From an uncultured Bacteroidales bacterium (GTDB lineage Bacteria > Bacteroidota > Bacteroidia > Bacteroidales > Paludibacteraceae): a stretch of DNA of 64,000 nucleotides. How positions within the stretch are numbered: position 1 is the first letter of the stretch; every line of letters begins with the position of its first letter. The position numbers and the translations under genes were made by a program. The notes under the pieces are model-generated. The model saw only the letters and a list, made by a program, of their open reading frames with translations. It was not told where the DNA came from and made no database searches. Location: contig CAMUYI010000002.1 in NCBI GenBank assembly GCA_947164985.1, positions 248,001 to 312,000 of the forward strand. Reading direction: 5' to 3'. This document shows positions 16,950-25,693 of the stretch, one piece after another.

Positions 16950-17935
16950 ATCTTTCTAAAGCCAATGATCTCACGGACTTCTTCAATCGTTTTTTCAGCA
17001 CGTGCAGCAGCAGCTTCGGCTCCTTGGCGCATGATACGATCGAGGAGCGCGTCATCGGACGAATATGCCAAGATCTTCTCACGGATCGGCGAGAGGAGTT
17101 TGTTGGCATCTGCCGCCATCTGTTTTTTCATATCGCCGTAACGGATCTGCATGTTGTTGTAGAGATCGTTGTAGTAATCGGCAGCCTCTTTACCGCAGAG
17201 CAATTCGCAGAGCAGGAAGAGGTTTTGGATGACCTCGGGTTTCTCTTGGTTGGGTTGGGTCGGTCCCTGATCGGTAACAGCCCGCATGATCTTCTTGGTG
17301 ACAGTTTTCTCGTCATCGCAGAGATAGAGGCAGTTGCCTTCGGATTTACCCATCTTACCGGTACCATCGAGACCGGGCACTTTGACAGCTTTGTCCGCGA
17401 AATGGAAGGAGGCGGGTTCTTTGAAATACTCGACATTATAGATTCTATTGAATCTACGGGCGAAGAGACGCGCCATTTCCATGTTCTGCTCCTGGTCCTT
17501 TCCGACAGGCACTTTGTCAGCCTTATGCATCAAGATATCGGCTGCCATGAGGCAGGGATAAGTGAGCAGACCGGCGTTGACATTATCGGGCTGTTTGCGC
17601 ACTTTCTCCTTGAAGGAGGTAACGCGCTCGAGTTCGCCCAGATAGGCGTTCATATTGAGGTACAGATAGAGTTCGAGTACCTGTTTGACGTCTGATTGTA
17701 CGTATATCGGTGCTTTCTCCGGATCGATGCCGCAAGCAAGGTATTCAGACAGGATGGTCTTGACCGAATTGCGTATGTTTTCCGGCGTCGGGTGCGTGGT
17801 CAGCGAGTGCCAGTCGGCGATGAAGAACATACAATCGTATTCGTCCTGCATCTTCAAGAAGGACTTGACCGCACCAAAATAGTTACCTAAATGTAAGTTG
17901 CCCGTTGGGCGAATTCCACTAATTACTCTCTCCAT
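16946..17935 (-). CDS. trpS: Tryptophanyl-tRNA synthetase
   Basis: A 329-residue class-I synthetase: the HIGH-type motif in RPTGNLHLGNYFGA (residues about 9-22) and the KMSKS-type loop GKMGKSEGN, with DQEQNMEMAR between them. It charges tRNA-Trp. It starts 3 bp after the Lrp regulator stop, so it is in the same transcript. Confidence 0.97.
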   Translation of the reverse strand: MERVISGIRPTGNLHLGNYFGAVKSFLKMQDEYDCMFFIADWHSLTTHPTPENIRNSVKTILSEYLACGIDPEKAPIYVQSDVKQVLELYLYLNMNAYLGELERVTSFKEKVRKQPDNVNAGLLTYPCLMAADILMHKADKVPVGKDQEQNMEMARLFARRFNRIYNVEYFKEPASFHFADKAVKVPGLDGTGKMGKSEGNCLYLCDDEKTVTKKIMRAVTDQGPTQPNQEKPEVIQNLFLLCELLCGKEAADYYNDLYNNMQIRYGDMKKQMAADANKLLSPIREKILAYSSDDALLDRIMRQGAEAAAARAEKTIEEVREIIGFRKI

Positions 17936-17938
17936 AAA

Positions 17939-18400
17939 TCATTCTGTTTCAATAGGTAATTGACGATAGATCGGTTGTGCAAGGGCCGTAAGGGTGGTTG
18001 TATTGGCAACTCCCGGAATCTCCTGAATCTTGGTATTGAGCAACTGGAGTAAGTGCTCATTATCACGCGCGTACACTTTAATAAGGAGTCCGAAAGCACC
18101 GAGCGTATATTGGGCCTCAACCACTTCAGGTATCTGCTGCAATTCAGCGATCACTTTGTTGTACATGGACGCTTTCTCGAGCGAGATTCCGATATACACG
18201 CAGAGTTCATATCCCAGCGATTTGGGTTGTACCAGATAGCTGGATCCGGTGATGACGCCGTTGTCAAACATCTTCTGTACGCGTTGGTGAACGGCGGCGC
18301 GGCTGACACTACATTTCTCCGCAACATCTTTGAACGGAATACGTGCACTCTTGGTAATAATCTTAAGAATTTTGCGGTCTAATTCGTCAATTTTTTCCAT
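17939..18400 (-). CDS. Lrp/AsnC-family transcriptional regulator
   Basis: 153 residues from the ATG at 18400; the longer open frame to 18580 runs through the promoter and is not used. The N-terminal winged helix-turn-helix (IDELDRKILKIITKSARIPF then VSRAAVHQRV) is followed by a RAM ligand-binding domain from about residue 70. Family members sense amino acids and form octamers. It heads an operon with trpS and shares a promoter region with the divergent O-methyltransferase. Its ligand is unknown. Confidence 0.93.
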   Translation of the reverse strand: MEKIDELDRKILKIITKSARIPFKDVAEKCSVSRAAVHQRVQKMFDNGVITGSSYLVQPKSLGYELCVYIGISLEKASMYNKVIAELQQIPEVVEAQYTLGAFGLLIKVYARDNEHLLQLLNTKIQEIPGVANTTTLTALAQPIYRQLPIETE

Positions 18401-18429
18401 TATTGTAATAAAATGCTTAAATTTTGCTG

Positions 18430-18460
18430 CAAAATTACAGTTTTTTTTTGACATGTGCAA
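18430..18460 (-). promoter_or_regulatory. Promoter of lrp-trpS operon
   Basis: Minus strand: TTG at 18460-18458, 20-nt spacer, TAATTTTG at 18437-18430 followed by C. It interleaves with the plus-strand promoter at 18448-18477. Confidence 0.7.
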
Positions 18461-18477
18461 ATTTTTTTGTACTTTTG
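18448..18477 (+). promoter_or_regulatory. Promoter of the O-methyltransferase gene
   Basis: TTG at 18448-18450, 19-nt spacer, TACTTTTG at 18470-18477. The two -33 elements of the divergent pair overlap within about 13 bp, so the two polymerases should compete. Confidence 0.68.
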
Positions 18478-18496
18478 TCGCAAATTTCGTAACAAT

Positions 18497-19126
18497 ATGA
18501 CACTTGAAGAGTATATTTCGAGTCATTCGACACCGGAAAATGAGGTTTTGAACGCTATTACCCGTGACACGCATGTGCATGTTTTAAACCCGCATATGTT
18601 AAGCGGACACGTGCAGGGACGCGTGCTGAGTATGATGAGTTGGATGATTCGTCCGAAACGGATTTTGGAACTCGGGACATTCACGGGGTATAGTGCGTTG
18701 TGCTTGGCGGAAGGGCTGGCAGAAGGCGGTAAGGTCGTGACGATCGAGCATAATGATGAGTTGGAAGAGACGATTAGACGTAATCTATCGCGGTCGCCAT
18801 TAGCCGACCGGATAGACTTACGTATTGGAGATTGTATATTGGAGATTGAAAAATTGGAAGGTCCTATTGACCTGGTGTTTATGGATGCGGATAAGAGGGA
18901 ATATTGTGCGTATCTGGAGGCGGTGTATCCGTTGGTGCCGGTAGGCGGGTTTATCTTAGCGGACAACACGCTTTGGGACGGGCATGTAATTGATCCGGCG
19001 TACGATAAAGACAAACAAACGCTAGGTTTGAGGGCGTTTAATGACAAACTAAAAGAGGACGACCGCTTTGAGCAAGTCATCCTCCCGTTGAGAGATGGTT
19101 TAACCATCATCAGGAAAGTCCGTTAA
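18497..19126 (+). CDS. SAM-dependent O-methyltransferase (class I, catechol/caffeoyl-CoA type)
   Basis: 209 residues from the ATG at 18497, which lies just after the promoter; an in-frame ATG at 18455 lies inside the promoter and is rejected. Motifs are ILELGTFTGYSALCLAEGL for SAM binding, DLVFMDADKREY with the metal-binding Asp, and LADNTLWDG. Family members methylate catechol-type hydroxyls; the substrate is unknown. Its last 17 bp overlap the end of the convergent aminotransferase gene. Confidence 0.9.
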   Translation: MTLEEYISSHSTPENEVLNAITRDTHVHVLNPHMLSGHVQGRVLSMMSWMIRPKRILELGTFTGYSALCLAEGLAEGGKVVTIEHNDELEETIRRNLSRSPLADRIDLRIGDCILEIEKLEGPIDLVFMDADKREYCAYLEAVYPLVPVGGFILADNTLWDGHVIDPAYDKDKQTLGLRAFNDKLKEDDRFEQVILPLRDGLTIIRKVR

Positions 19127-20297
19127 TATATTCTTTGAGTCTATTCAGGGCTTCGGCAAGCACTTCGTGGGACGTTGCGAGGTTAATACGCACGTAGTTC
19201 TCAGCGCCATACATTTCGGATGGGTTGAAGAGTACGTGCGCTTTTTGTGCCAAGTCATGACAGAACTGCTCCGCGGACATGTGTAGCGCGCTGATGTTGA
19301 CCCATGCGAGGTAAGTGCCTTCGGTCTCATGGATCTGAAGCATAGGCAGCTCCGCATGGAGGAAATCGCGCAGGTAGCAGAAGTTCTTGTAAACCTGTTC
19401 GTTGAGTTCATCAAGCCATGCTTCTGACTCGTTGTACGCGGCTACTTGAGCGACCAGGCCGAAGGGGTTGAGTCCGTTGACCTCATGCACCTCGAGGGCA
19501 TGGTTGACCTGCGCAAAGAGTTCTTTATTTGGTACAAAAATATTGGCGCAGAGCAGACCGGCGATGTTAAAGGCTTTGCTGGCCGAGGTGCAGACACAGA
19601 AATCGGTATCGTTGATAACGATGGACGCGAAAGGTGTGTAGGCATGGCCCGGGAAAGCAAACTCGCAATGAATCTCATCCGAGAGCACGAACAAATGTTC
19701 GCGGCGCATGATAGCAGCGAGCCGTTCGAGTTCCTCCCTACTCCATACACGACCGGTCGGGTTGTGCGGGTTGCAGAGCAAAAAGACGTCCGCCTCTTTG
19801 GCTTTGGATTCGACGTCCGCCCAATTGATCTCGAAACGGTTGTTGACGAGCACAAGAGGCGAAGGAACGAGTTCGCAGCCCATATTCTCGATGCAGGAGA
19901 AGAAGCAGTTGTAGGCAGGAGTGAAGGTGAGGACACGAAGCGGTTCATTCTCCGTCGGTTTACCGGCTTTGCGTCTATACTCCGCCATGCGTAATTGCAA
20001 GGCTGCAAAGATGGCAGAGATGGCGGGTACGACGGCTGTCGTATAGAGAAGGTTGTCGCGGTTGATTCCGTTCCATCCATGCCGACGGGAGAACCACGAG
20101 GCTACTGCGTCATAGTTGGCCTGCGGCACGATGGAATAGCCGAATACGCCATGATCGAGCCTACGCTGCATGGCTTCACGAATTGGTTTCGCAGCCTTAA
20201 AATCCATGTCTGCGATCCATAAGGGCAGACATCCTTCTGCGCATTCCGAGTCCCACTTATAGCAGTCGGAATTCTTTCGGTTAATGTATTCTAACAT
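19110..20297 (-). CDS. PatB/MalY-type PLP enzyme (cystathionine beta-lyase-like aminotransferase)
   Basis: A 395-residue fold-type-I aminotransferase: CLPLWIADMDFKAAKPIREA near the start, CNPHNPTGRVWSREEL, and the PLP-lysine segment CTSASKAFNIAGL, with ENYVRINLATSHEVL at the end. The WIADMDF opening and SKAFNIAGL are typical of MalY/PatB C-S lyases, which cleave cystathionine to homocysteine. An aminotransferase role cannot be excluded. It lies 18 bp downstream of the CobW gene. Confidence 0.9.
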   Translation of the reverse strand: MLEYINRKNSDCYKWDSECAEGCLPLWIADMDFKAAKPIREAMQRRLDHGVFGYSIVPQANYDAVASWFSRRHGWNGINRDNLLYTTAVVPAISAIFAALQLRMAEYRRKAGKPTENEPLRVLTFTPAYNCFFSCIENMGCELVPSPLVLVNNRFEINWADVESKAKEADVFLLCNPHNPTGRVWSREELERLAAIMRREHLFVLSDEIHCEFAFPGHAYTPFASIVINDTDFCVCTSASKAFNIAGLLCANIFVPNKELFAQVNHALEVHEVNGLNPFGLVAQVAAYNESEAWLDELNEQVYKNFCYLRDFLHAELPMLQIHETEGTYLAWVNISALHMSAEQFCHDLAQKAHVLFNPSEMYGAENYVRINLATSHEVLAEALNRLKEYINGLS

Positions 20298-20315
20298 GGT
20301 ATTCGATTTAAAGTT

Positions 20316-21554
20316 TTATTGCAAGCAATTATCCAATGCGGCTTTGATGGCAGGGATGTCGAGATGCTGGCCGATGAAGACCAGTTTTTGCATTCTGTCA
20401 CCATACTGCGGATCCCAGTCTTTGCGCAGTTGGGGATCATCTGCCATGAGTTGCATGAGTTCTTCTTTCGGCATGGTAGCAAACCATTCTCCGGCCTTGC
20501 GGATATTGAACTGGCGACCAGCTTGCTCAAAGAGATAGCACATGTCGTACTCTTCTGCAAAATAGCACATGCCTTTGCAACGGATCACGTTCTTCGGCCA
20601 ATGCTGGGCAACGAACTCATCGAACATGCCGAGGTCAAAGGGTTTGCGCTGGAAATAGACGTAAGTCTCTATGCCAAATTCAGCGAGGTGATCGTGATCG
20701 CCATGCTCATGGTCGTGGTCGTGATGATGATGATGATGTTCATGCTCGTGCCCCTTTCCGTCTAGGGTTTCCCCCGTTTCATCGGGGGACACCTCATCAT
20801 CGTCATCGTGGTGATGATGAGCGTCTTCGATTTCCTGAATCCATTTGGCGGAAGTAGCGACCTTGTCGAAGTCAAAAAGACCGGTGTTGAGGAGTTTCTC
20901 AAGATCCACATCACAGTAATTTGTCTCAATGATTTCGGCGGTAGGCTGTATAGCGCGAATAATAGACTTAATACGAGAAAGTTCATCTTCGCTAACCTCA
21001 GAAGCCTTATTTAAAAGGATAATATTGCAGAACTCAATTTGCTCAATAACGAGTGCAGCAAGGTCTTCTTCCTTAGGCACATAGTGCGCCAAAGCGTCTC
21101 CTTTGTCGAACTCATCGCGGATACGGAGAGCGTCTACCACGGCACAGATACAATCGAGCGTAGGCAGGCCGTCAGTGGCAAATTGCGGTACCATCTGCGC
21201 ATAAGAGCAGAGGGTCTGAGCAATAGGTGCAGGTTCGCAAATACCGGACGCCTCGATGACGATATAGTCATAAGCTTTCTGCGCCGCCAAGTCATGGAGT
21301 TGTTGAATCAAATCCATCTTAAGCGAGCAACATATACAGCCGTTCTGGAGGGCGATGAGTGAATCGTCTTGTTGGGAAACTACCCCGCCCTTTTGGATGA
21401 GCGAGGCATCGATATTCACTTCACCGATATCATTGACGATAACCGCAAAACGAATACCTTTCTGGTTCGTCAGGATGCGGTTGAGAAGGGTTGTCTTGCC
21501 GCTTCCGAGATAGCCCGTAAGCAGCAAGACAGGAATTTTAGTTATTTCTTTCAT
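20316..21554 (-). CDS. CobW/ZNG-type GTPase with His-rich metal-binding stretch
   Basis: 412 residues: Walker A GYLGSGKTTLLNRIL near the N-terminus, the CxCC motif GCICCSLKMD, a guanine-specificity NKAS, then a linker at about 242-290 extremely rich in His, Asp and Glu, and a CobW C-terminal domain from about 295. The COG0523 family delivers metals such as zinc to client proteins; the His/Asp stretch should bind several divalent ions. No zinc-box operator was found upstream. It overlaps the DUF2723 gene by 4 bp, so it is not under its own control here. Confidence 0.93.
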   Translation of the reverse strand: MKEITKIPVLLLTGYLGSGKTTLLNRILTNQKGIRFAVIVNDIGEVNIDASLIQKGGVVSQQDDSLIALQNGCICCSLKMDLIQQLHDLAAQKAYDYIVIEASGICEPAPIAQTLCSYAQMVPQFATDGLPTLDCICAVVDALRIRDEFDKGDALAHYVPKEEDLAALVIEQIEFCNIILLNKASEVSEDELSRIKSIIRAIQPTAEIIETNYCDVDLEKLLNTGLFDFDKVATSAKWIQEIEDAHHHHDDDDEVSPDETGETLDGKGHEHEHHHHHHDHDHEHGDHDHLAEFGIETYVYFQRKPFDLGMFDEFVAQHWPKNVIRCKGMCYFAEEYDMCYLFEQAGRQFNIRKAGEWFATMPKEELMQLMADDPQLRKDWDPQYGDRMQKLVFIGQHLDIPAIKAALDNCLQ

Positions 21555-24500
21555 TGTACATAAGCAGCGTAATCGCTGTAATATTTATCCACAAACTCTG
21601 TTTGTCCGTTTCGCTCGCAGGTCTGGAGAACATACGAGAGGATAGCTGCTTCGCGGTCAACGGTAGAGCGGATTGCATCCCGCTGACGACGATCGAGCGA
21701 AGCGGAGAAACGCATATATTCCACACAGGTCTTAGCAACCTCATCCATGATGGCAAGGGCTTTATCTTCTTGCTTGAGCGCGAAATACATGGAAGCCATC
21801 GAAGCGGAAGTATAATCGTACGGGATATTGTATCCGGGCAGTTGCTCTTCCGCAAAATCGAGTACTTCAAGTGCCTTGTCGCGTTGATTCTCACGAATGA
21901 GTTGTTCCGCCAGTTGGGCGAACATCATTCTGTGGGTGCGGCACATACGCATGAGGTTCTCATCGATATAGATACCCGGGATATTCATGTTGCCGTACTT
22001 GAATTGATGCATCATGTTCTCGTACATCTTCTCCGTGTTCACACGCGGTTGACCATCGCGGCTACGGGTCGGCGTGATTTGGTATGCGAGACCGGTGAGT
22101 TCCATGTAAGGCTCGAGACCGAGGTAATAGTCATTACCAACGGTTGCACAGAAATACATGGGGCGTTGCCATTTGTTGGTCGAGAGCATTTCCATGATCA
22201 TCATCTCGGAACGCGTGTACATGCGTTTTTTCTTGAAGAAGATCTGCTCGCCTTCCGGTGTCTCCACGTAGAGTTGATCGGACGGGATGTAGTTATCGCC
22301 TTCGCGAGTCTTGGTCCGCGGATCGTCGGAACGCAGGAAATTAAACGCTTTCTCGACCGAGATGGGCTGACCGAGACGGTTATCGACACGTGCAATCTCG
22401 TTGGTACCCGGCATGAAATCCTTGTACTCCCACGAGATCGGCAGTGCCTCAGACTCATAGTACGGACGCTTCATCTGCGAGATATACCAGTCGGTCTGCA
22501 GGTACGAGAGGTTGCAGACGCGGAGGTCGGTACCTACTTCTTCAACCTCTTGGTTGTACCAGAGCGGGAAGGTGTCGTTGTCACCGTTGGAGAAGAGGAT
22601 CGCTTGCGTCTCGCAGGACTTGAGATAGTTAGCGCCGAAGTCACGGCAGGAGTAGCGTTGGCTACGATCGTGGTCATCCCAGTTCTGCTGCGCCATCAAA
22701 GCCGGAACTCCAAGGCAGAGAAGCGAAGCCAAGCCAGCCACGCAGGCCTTGCCGGAATCAGACTTGAGATAGTTATTGATCCAGTCGATGATAGCCAGTA
22801 CACCAAGACCGATCCAGATACAGAAGGCGTAGAAAGAACCCGCGTACGCATAGTCACGTTCACGCGGCTGGTACGGCGTCTGGTTGAGGTACATAACGAT
22901 CGCGAGACCGGTAAGGAAGAAAAGGAGGAAGGTCAACGTGAAGTTCTTCCATCCTTCCGCTTTACCGTCTTTATCGCGTTTGCCGCATTGCCAAACGATA
23001 CCGATGATACCGAGGAGGAGCGGCAGGAAATAATAGACATTATGGCCTTTGTTCTCCTTGAGTTCGGTAGGCAGCAACGACTGATCACCCAACATAGCGT
23101 TGTCGATGAAGTCAATACCGGAGATCCAGTTACCTTTTGTAATGTCGCCGTAGGACTGCAGGTCATTTTGGCGGCCGACGAAATTCCACATGAAATAGCG
23201 CCAGTACATGAAGTTAACCTGGTAACGGAAGAAGAAACGGAGGTTCTCACCGAAGGTCGGACAATAATCCGTTTTCTGCTGTCCGCAGTACTCGTAGCGA
23301 ACGCGTTTTCCTTTGACATTCGCCCACTCTTTGTAAGCGCCGACATGACTTCCTTGCGAGGAATACATACGCGGGAAGAGCATGCAGAACTGCTTCATGT
23401 ATTGGTAGGACGTCTTGTGTCCGGTAACGACATAATGGTCTTTCTCGCCTTCCACTTTAGGTGCGGGTGCGTATTGTGCATGACCGATCTTTTCTACGGG
23501 GATACACATGTTTCCTTCCACGCGCAGTTCTACCGGCGCATTGTAGGTCTGGCCATAGAACAAAGGCCGATCGCCGTACTGCTCACGGTTGAGGTAGTAT
23601 TTGAGCGAGAAGACATTATCCGGCGAGTTCTGATCCATCGGTGTATCTGCATTGGAACGGATCACGAGGGCTGCATAGGAGCTATAACCGATCAGGATGA
23701 CCGTTACCATGAGAACAGCCGTGTTCGCCCAACGCCATTCACGTTTGCGGGTGTACCAGATAGCCCAAACAAGCAGGGCCACGGTCAGCACGATGGCGAC
23801 TGCGAGACCCGTATTGAACGGACAGCCGAAACCGTTAACAAACAACAGTTCAAACCAGCCGAGTACGGTAGGATAGCCCGGGATGATACCATAGAGGATC
23901 ACCAGAAGTACCGCACACGATGCGAGGAACGCATAGAAGAGACCTTTCCACGAGAACTCATACTTACGGAAGTAATAAACGAGTCCGATCGCAGGGATGG
24001 TCAGCAAGTTCAGCAGGTGGACGCCAATGGAGAGGCCCATAAGGTACGCGATTGCAATAAGCCAACGGTCACTACCCTCTTCGTCTGCCTGTTCATCCCA
24101 CTTGAGGATGAGCCAGAACACGACAGCTGTGAAGAGCGATGAGGAAGCATATACCTCGCCTTCTACCGCCGAGAACCAGAAGGTATCGGAGAAGGTGTAC
24201 GCGAGTGCGCCTACCGTGCCTGCACCGAGCAGAGCGATGCCTTTCCACATGGTGTCGGGTTGCACAAGTTTCTTCGCCAATGCCGTGATCGTCCAGAAAA
24301 GGAAGAGGATCGTGAAGGCACTGGCGAGGGCAGACAAGGCATTGACGCACATCGCCACATGCGCTGTATCCGACGCAAACAGACTAAAGAAATGCCCCAT
24401 GAGCATAAAGAAAGGTGCTCCGGGCGGGTGTCCAACGTCCAATTTCCAGGCGCTGGAGATGAACTCACCGCAGTCCCAGAAGGAAGCGGTAGGCTCCATC

Positions 24501-24577
24501 GTAAGGAGGTACGTTGCAGCTGCGACAGCAAAAACGAGCCAGCCACAAAGCACATTCCACAGTTTGAAATTTTTCAT
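21551..24577 (-). CDS. DUF2723 membrane protein (TMEM260/GT117-like)
   Basis: 1008 residues. The N-terminal half has about ten to twelve membrane helices and opens with the signature MEPTASFWDCGEFI then VGHPPGAPFF. The C-terminal ~400 residues are soluble and include TPR-like helices near the end. The family includes the eukaryotic protein O-mannosyltransferase TMEM260, so a periplasm-facing glycosyltransferase role on proteins is likely but not shown here. It is first in the operon with the CobW and PatB-like genes. Confidence 0.92.
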   Translation of the reverse strand: MKNFKLWNVLCGWLVFAVAAATYLLTMEPTASFWDCGEFISSAWKLDVGHPPGAPFFMLMGHFFSLFASDTAHVAMCVNALSALASAFTILFLFWTITALAKKLVQPDTMWKGIALLGAGTVGALAYTFSDTFWFSAVEGEVYASSSLFTAVVFWLILKWDEQADEEGSDRWLIAIAYLMGLSIGVHLLNLLTIPAIGLVYYFRKYEFSWKGLFYAFLASCAVLLVILYGIIPGYPTVLGWFELLFVNGFGCPFNTGLAVAIVLTVALLVWAIWYTRKREWRWANTAVLMVTVILIGYSSYAALVIRSNADTPMDQNSPDNVFSLKYYLNREQYGDRPLFYGQTYNAPVELRVEGNMCIPVEKIGHAQYAPAPKVEGEKDHYVVTGHKTSYQYMKQFCMLFPRMYSSQGSHVGAYKEWANVKGKRVRYEYCGQQKTDYCPTFGENLRFFFRYQVNFMYWRYFMWNFVGRQNDLQSYGDITKGNWISGIDFIDNAMLGDQSLLPTELKENKGHNVYYFLPLLLGIIGIVWQCGKRDKDGKAEGWKNFTLTFLLFFLTGLAIVMYLNQTPYQPRERDYAYAGSFYAFCIWIGLGVLAIIDWINNYLKSDSGKACVAGLASLLCLGVPALMAQQNWDDHDRSQRYSCRDFGANYLKSCETQAILFSNGDNDTFPLWYNQEVEEVGTDLRVCNLSYLQTDWYISQMKRPYYESEALPISWEYKDFMPGTNEIARVDNRLGQPISVEKAFNFLRSDDPRTKTREGDNYIPSDQLYVETPEGEQIFFKKKRMYTRSEMMIMEMLSTNKWQRPMYFCATVGNDYYLGLEPYMELTGLAYQITPTRSRDGQPRVNTEKMYENMMHQFKYGNMNIPGIYIDENLMRMCRTHRMMFAQLAEQLIRENQRDKALEVLDFAEEQLPGYNIPYDYTSASMASMYFALKQEDKALAIMDEVAKTCVEYMRFSASLDRRQRDAIRSTVDREAAILSYVLQTCERNGQTEFVDKYYSDYAAYVQ

Positions 24578-24628
24578 CTTTGTATATGTTTTTATTATGT
24601 TTTAGGCCATATTTAGGCAAAATCGGTG

Positions 24629-24636
24629 CAAAGGTA
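24629..24636 (-). promoter_or_regulatory. Probable -7 box of the DUF2723 operon
   Basis: TACCTTTG at 24636-24629 followed by C on the minus strand. No TTG stands at the expected spacing, because the upstream side is an AATTGAAA repeat (24641-24670), so only half the promoter is convincing. Confidence 0.5.
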
Positions 24637-24728
24637 CTACAAAAAATTGAAAATTGAAAATTGAAAATTGGAAATTTACCCCTACGGGGCTGAAAATGCA
24701 TTTTTTTTAAAATAATGTACGCGCGCAC

Positions 24729-24759
24729 TTGTGTATATAAAAAAAATGTAGTATCTTTG
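24729..24759 (+). promoter_or_regulatory. Promoter of the polysaccharide locus
   Basis: TTG at 24729-24731, 20-nt spacer, TATCTTTG at 24752-24759 followed by C. The leader to the first ATG at 24801 is about 35 nt. Confidence 0.72.
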
Positions 24760-24800
24760 CGGGCTTTTTGTGAAAATATAATTAAAAACAAATAAAAATT

Positions 24801-25556
24801 ATGATTAAAGTTGGAATTATCGGGTGTGGCTTCGTAGGAGGAGCCCTGAAAAATTGGTTAGAGAACAACAACCCTGAGTGCAAATTGTTCATCAGCGATC
24901 CGTACAAAGGATACAATGATGACTTGAGTGACATCGACATCGCTTTCTTGCAGATTCACGTGCCGACAGAAGAAGATGGTACACAAGATCTGCGACTGAT
25001 GAAGGAATTGATCAAGAACCTGCCGGACGTACCGGTCTTCGTTCGTACGACCATTCTGCCGGGCACGAGTGCGATGCTGACCAAAGAGACCGGACACAAC
25101 GTGTACTACATGCCGGAGTTTCTGACCGAGCGTACGTTCATCGAAGACTTCAACAAGCAGACCATGGTCTTCACCGGCGCACAGGACTTGCTGACGAAGA
25201 TCTTCGTTGGTAAGAAATTTACCGTAATGAGTCCGTTAGAGGCTGAGTTGACGAAGTACATGCACAACGTCTTCGGCGCGTACAAGGTAACGTATTTCAA
25301 TGCTTGCCGCGAGTACTGCGAGCAGATGGGTGCAGACTGGCGCAAGGTTCATACCGGTATTCTGTTGTCAGGCTACATCAACGACACACACACCTATGTT
25401 CCGGGACCGGACGGCAAGTACGGTTACGGCGGTAAGTGTTTCCCGAAAGACGTTAATGCCTTCGCTGAAATGACCAAAGGCACCTCGCTCGGCACGCTCT
25501 TGGAGCATCTCCACGAGCTGAACGTTCATTTCCGCGGCGTAGAGGAGCACATCTAA
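24801..25556 (+). CDS. Short UDP-glucose/GDP-mannose dehydrogenase-like protein
   Basis: 251 residues: the NAD-binding start VGIIGCGFVGGAL, VRTTILPGTSAML, MPEFLTERTFIEDF, the central helix SPLEAELTKYMHNVFGAYKV and the catalytic-cysteine motif GGKCFPKD. It ends at about the point where the central domain of full-length enzymes ends; the C-terminal UDP-binding domain (~150 residues) is absent. Similar short proteins occur in other Bacteroidales and some phages. NAD-dependent oxidation of a sugar nucleotide is likely but the substrate is uncertain. It is first in the locus. Confidence 0.82.
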   Translation: MIKVGIIGCGFVGGALKNWLENNNPECKLFISDPYKGYNDDLSDIDIAFLQIHVPTEEDGTQDLRLMKELIKNLPDVPVFVRTTILPGTSAMLTKETGHNVYYMPEFLTERTFIEDFNKQTMVFTGAQDLLTKIFVGKKFTVMSPLEAELTKYMHNVFGAYKVTYFNACREYCEQMGADWRKVHTGILLSGYINDTHTYVPGPDGKYGYGGKCFPKDVNAFAEMTKGTSLGTLLEHLHELNVHFRGVEEHI

Positions 25557-25693
25557 TAGTCTCCGAAAGCGGTCCAATCCCGACAGTCAACCGACGGTCA
25601 ACCGACAGTCAGAGATAGGATCAGTATAGGAACACCATTGTGAATTGTGAATTGTGAATTTAATTCTTAATTTTGAATTTTTAATTTTTAATT

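Noticed and set aside
18401..18580. N-terminal extension of the Lrp regulator
   Set aside because: It crosses both divergent promoters and antisense coding sequence of the O-methyltransferase; the family start is at 18400.
21554..24142. Open frame of 862 codons on the plus strand
   Set aside because: It is the antisense of the DUF2723 gene; the minus strand has membrane helices and family motifs, while the plus frame is Arg/Glu/Val-rich shadow sequence.
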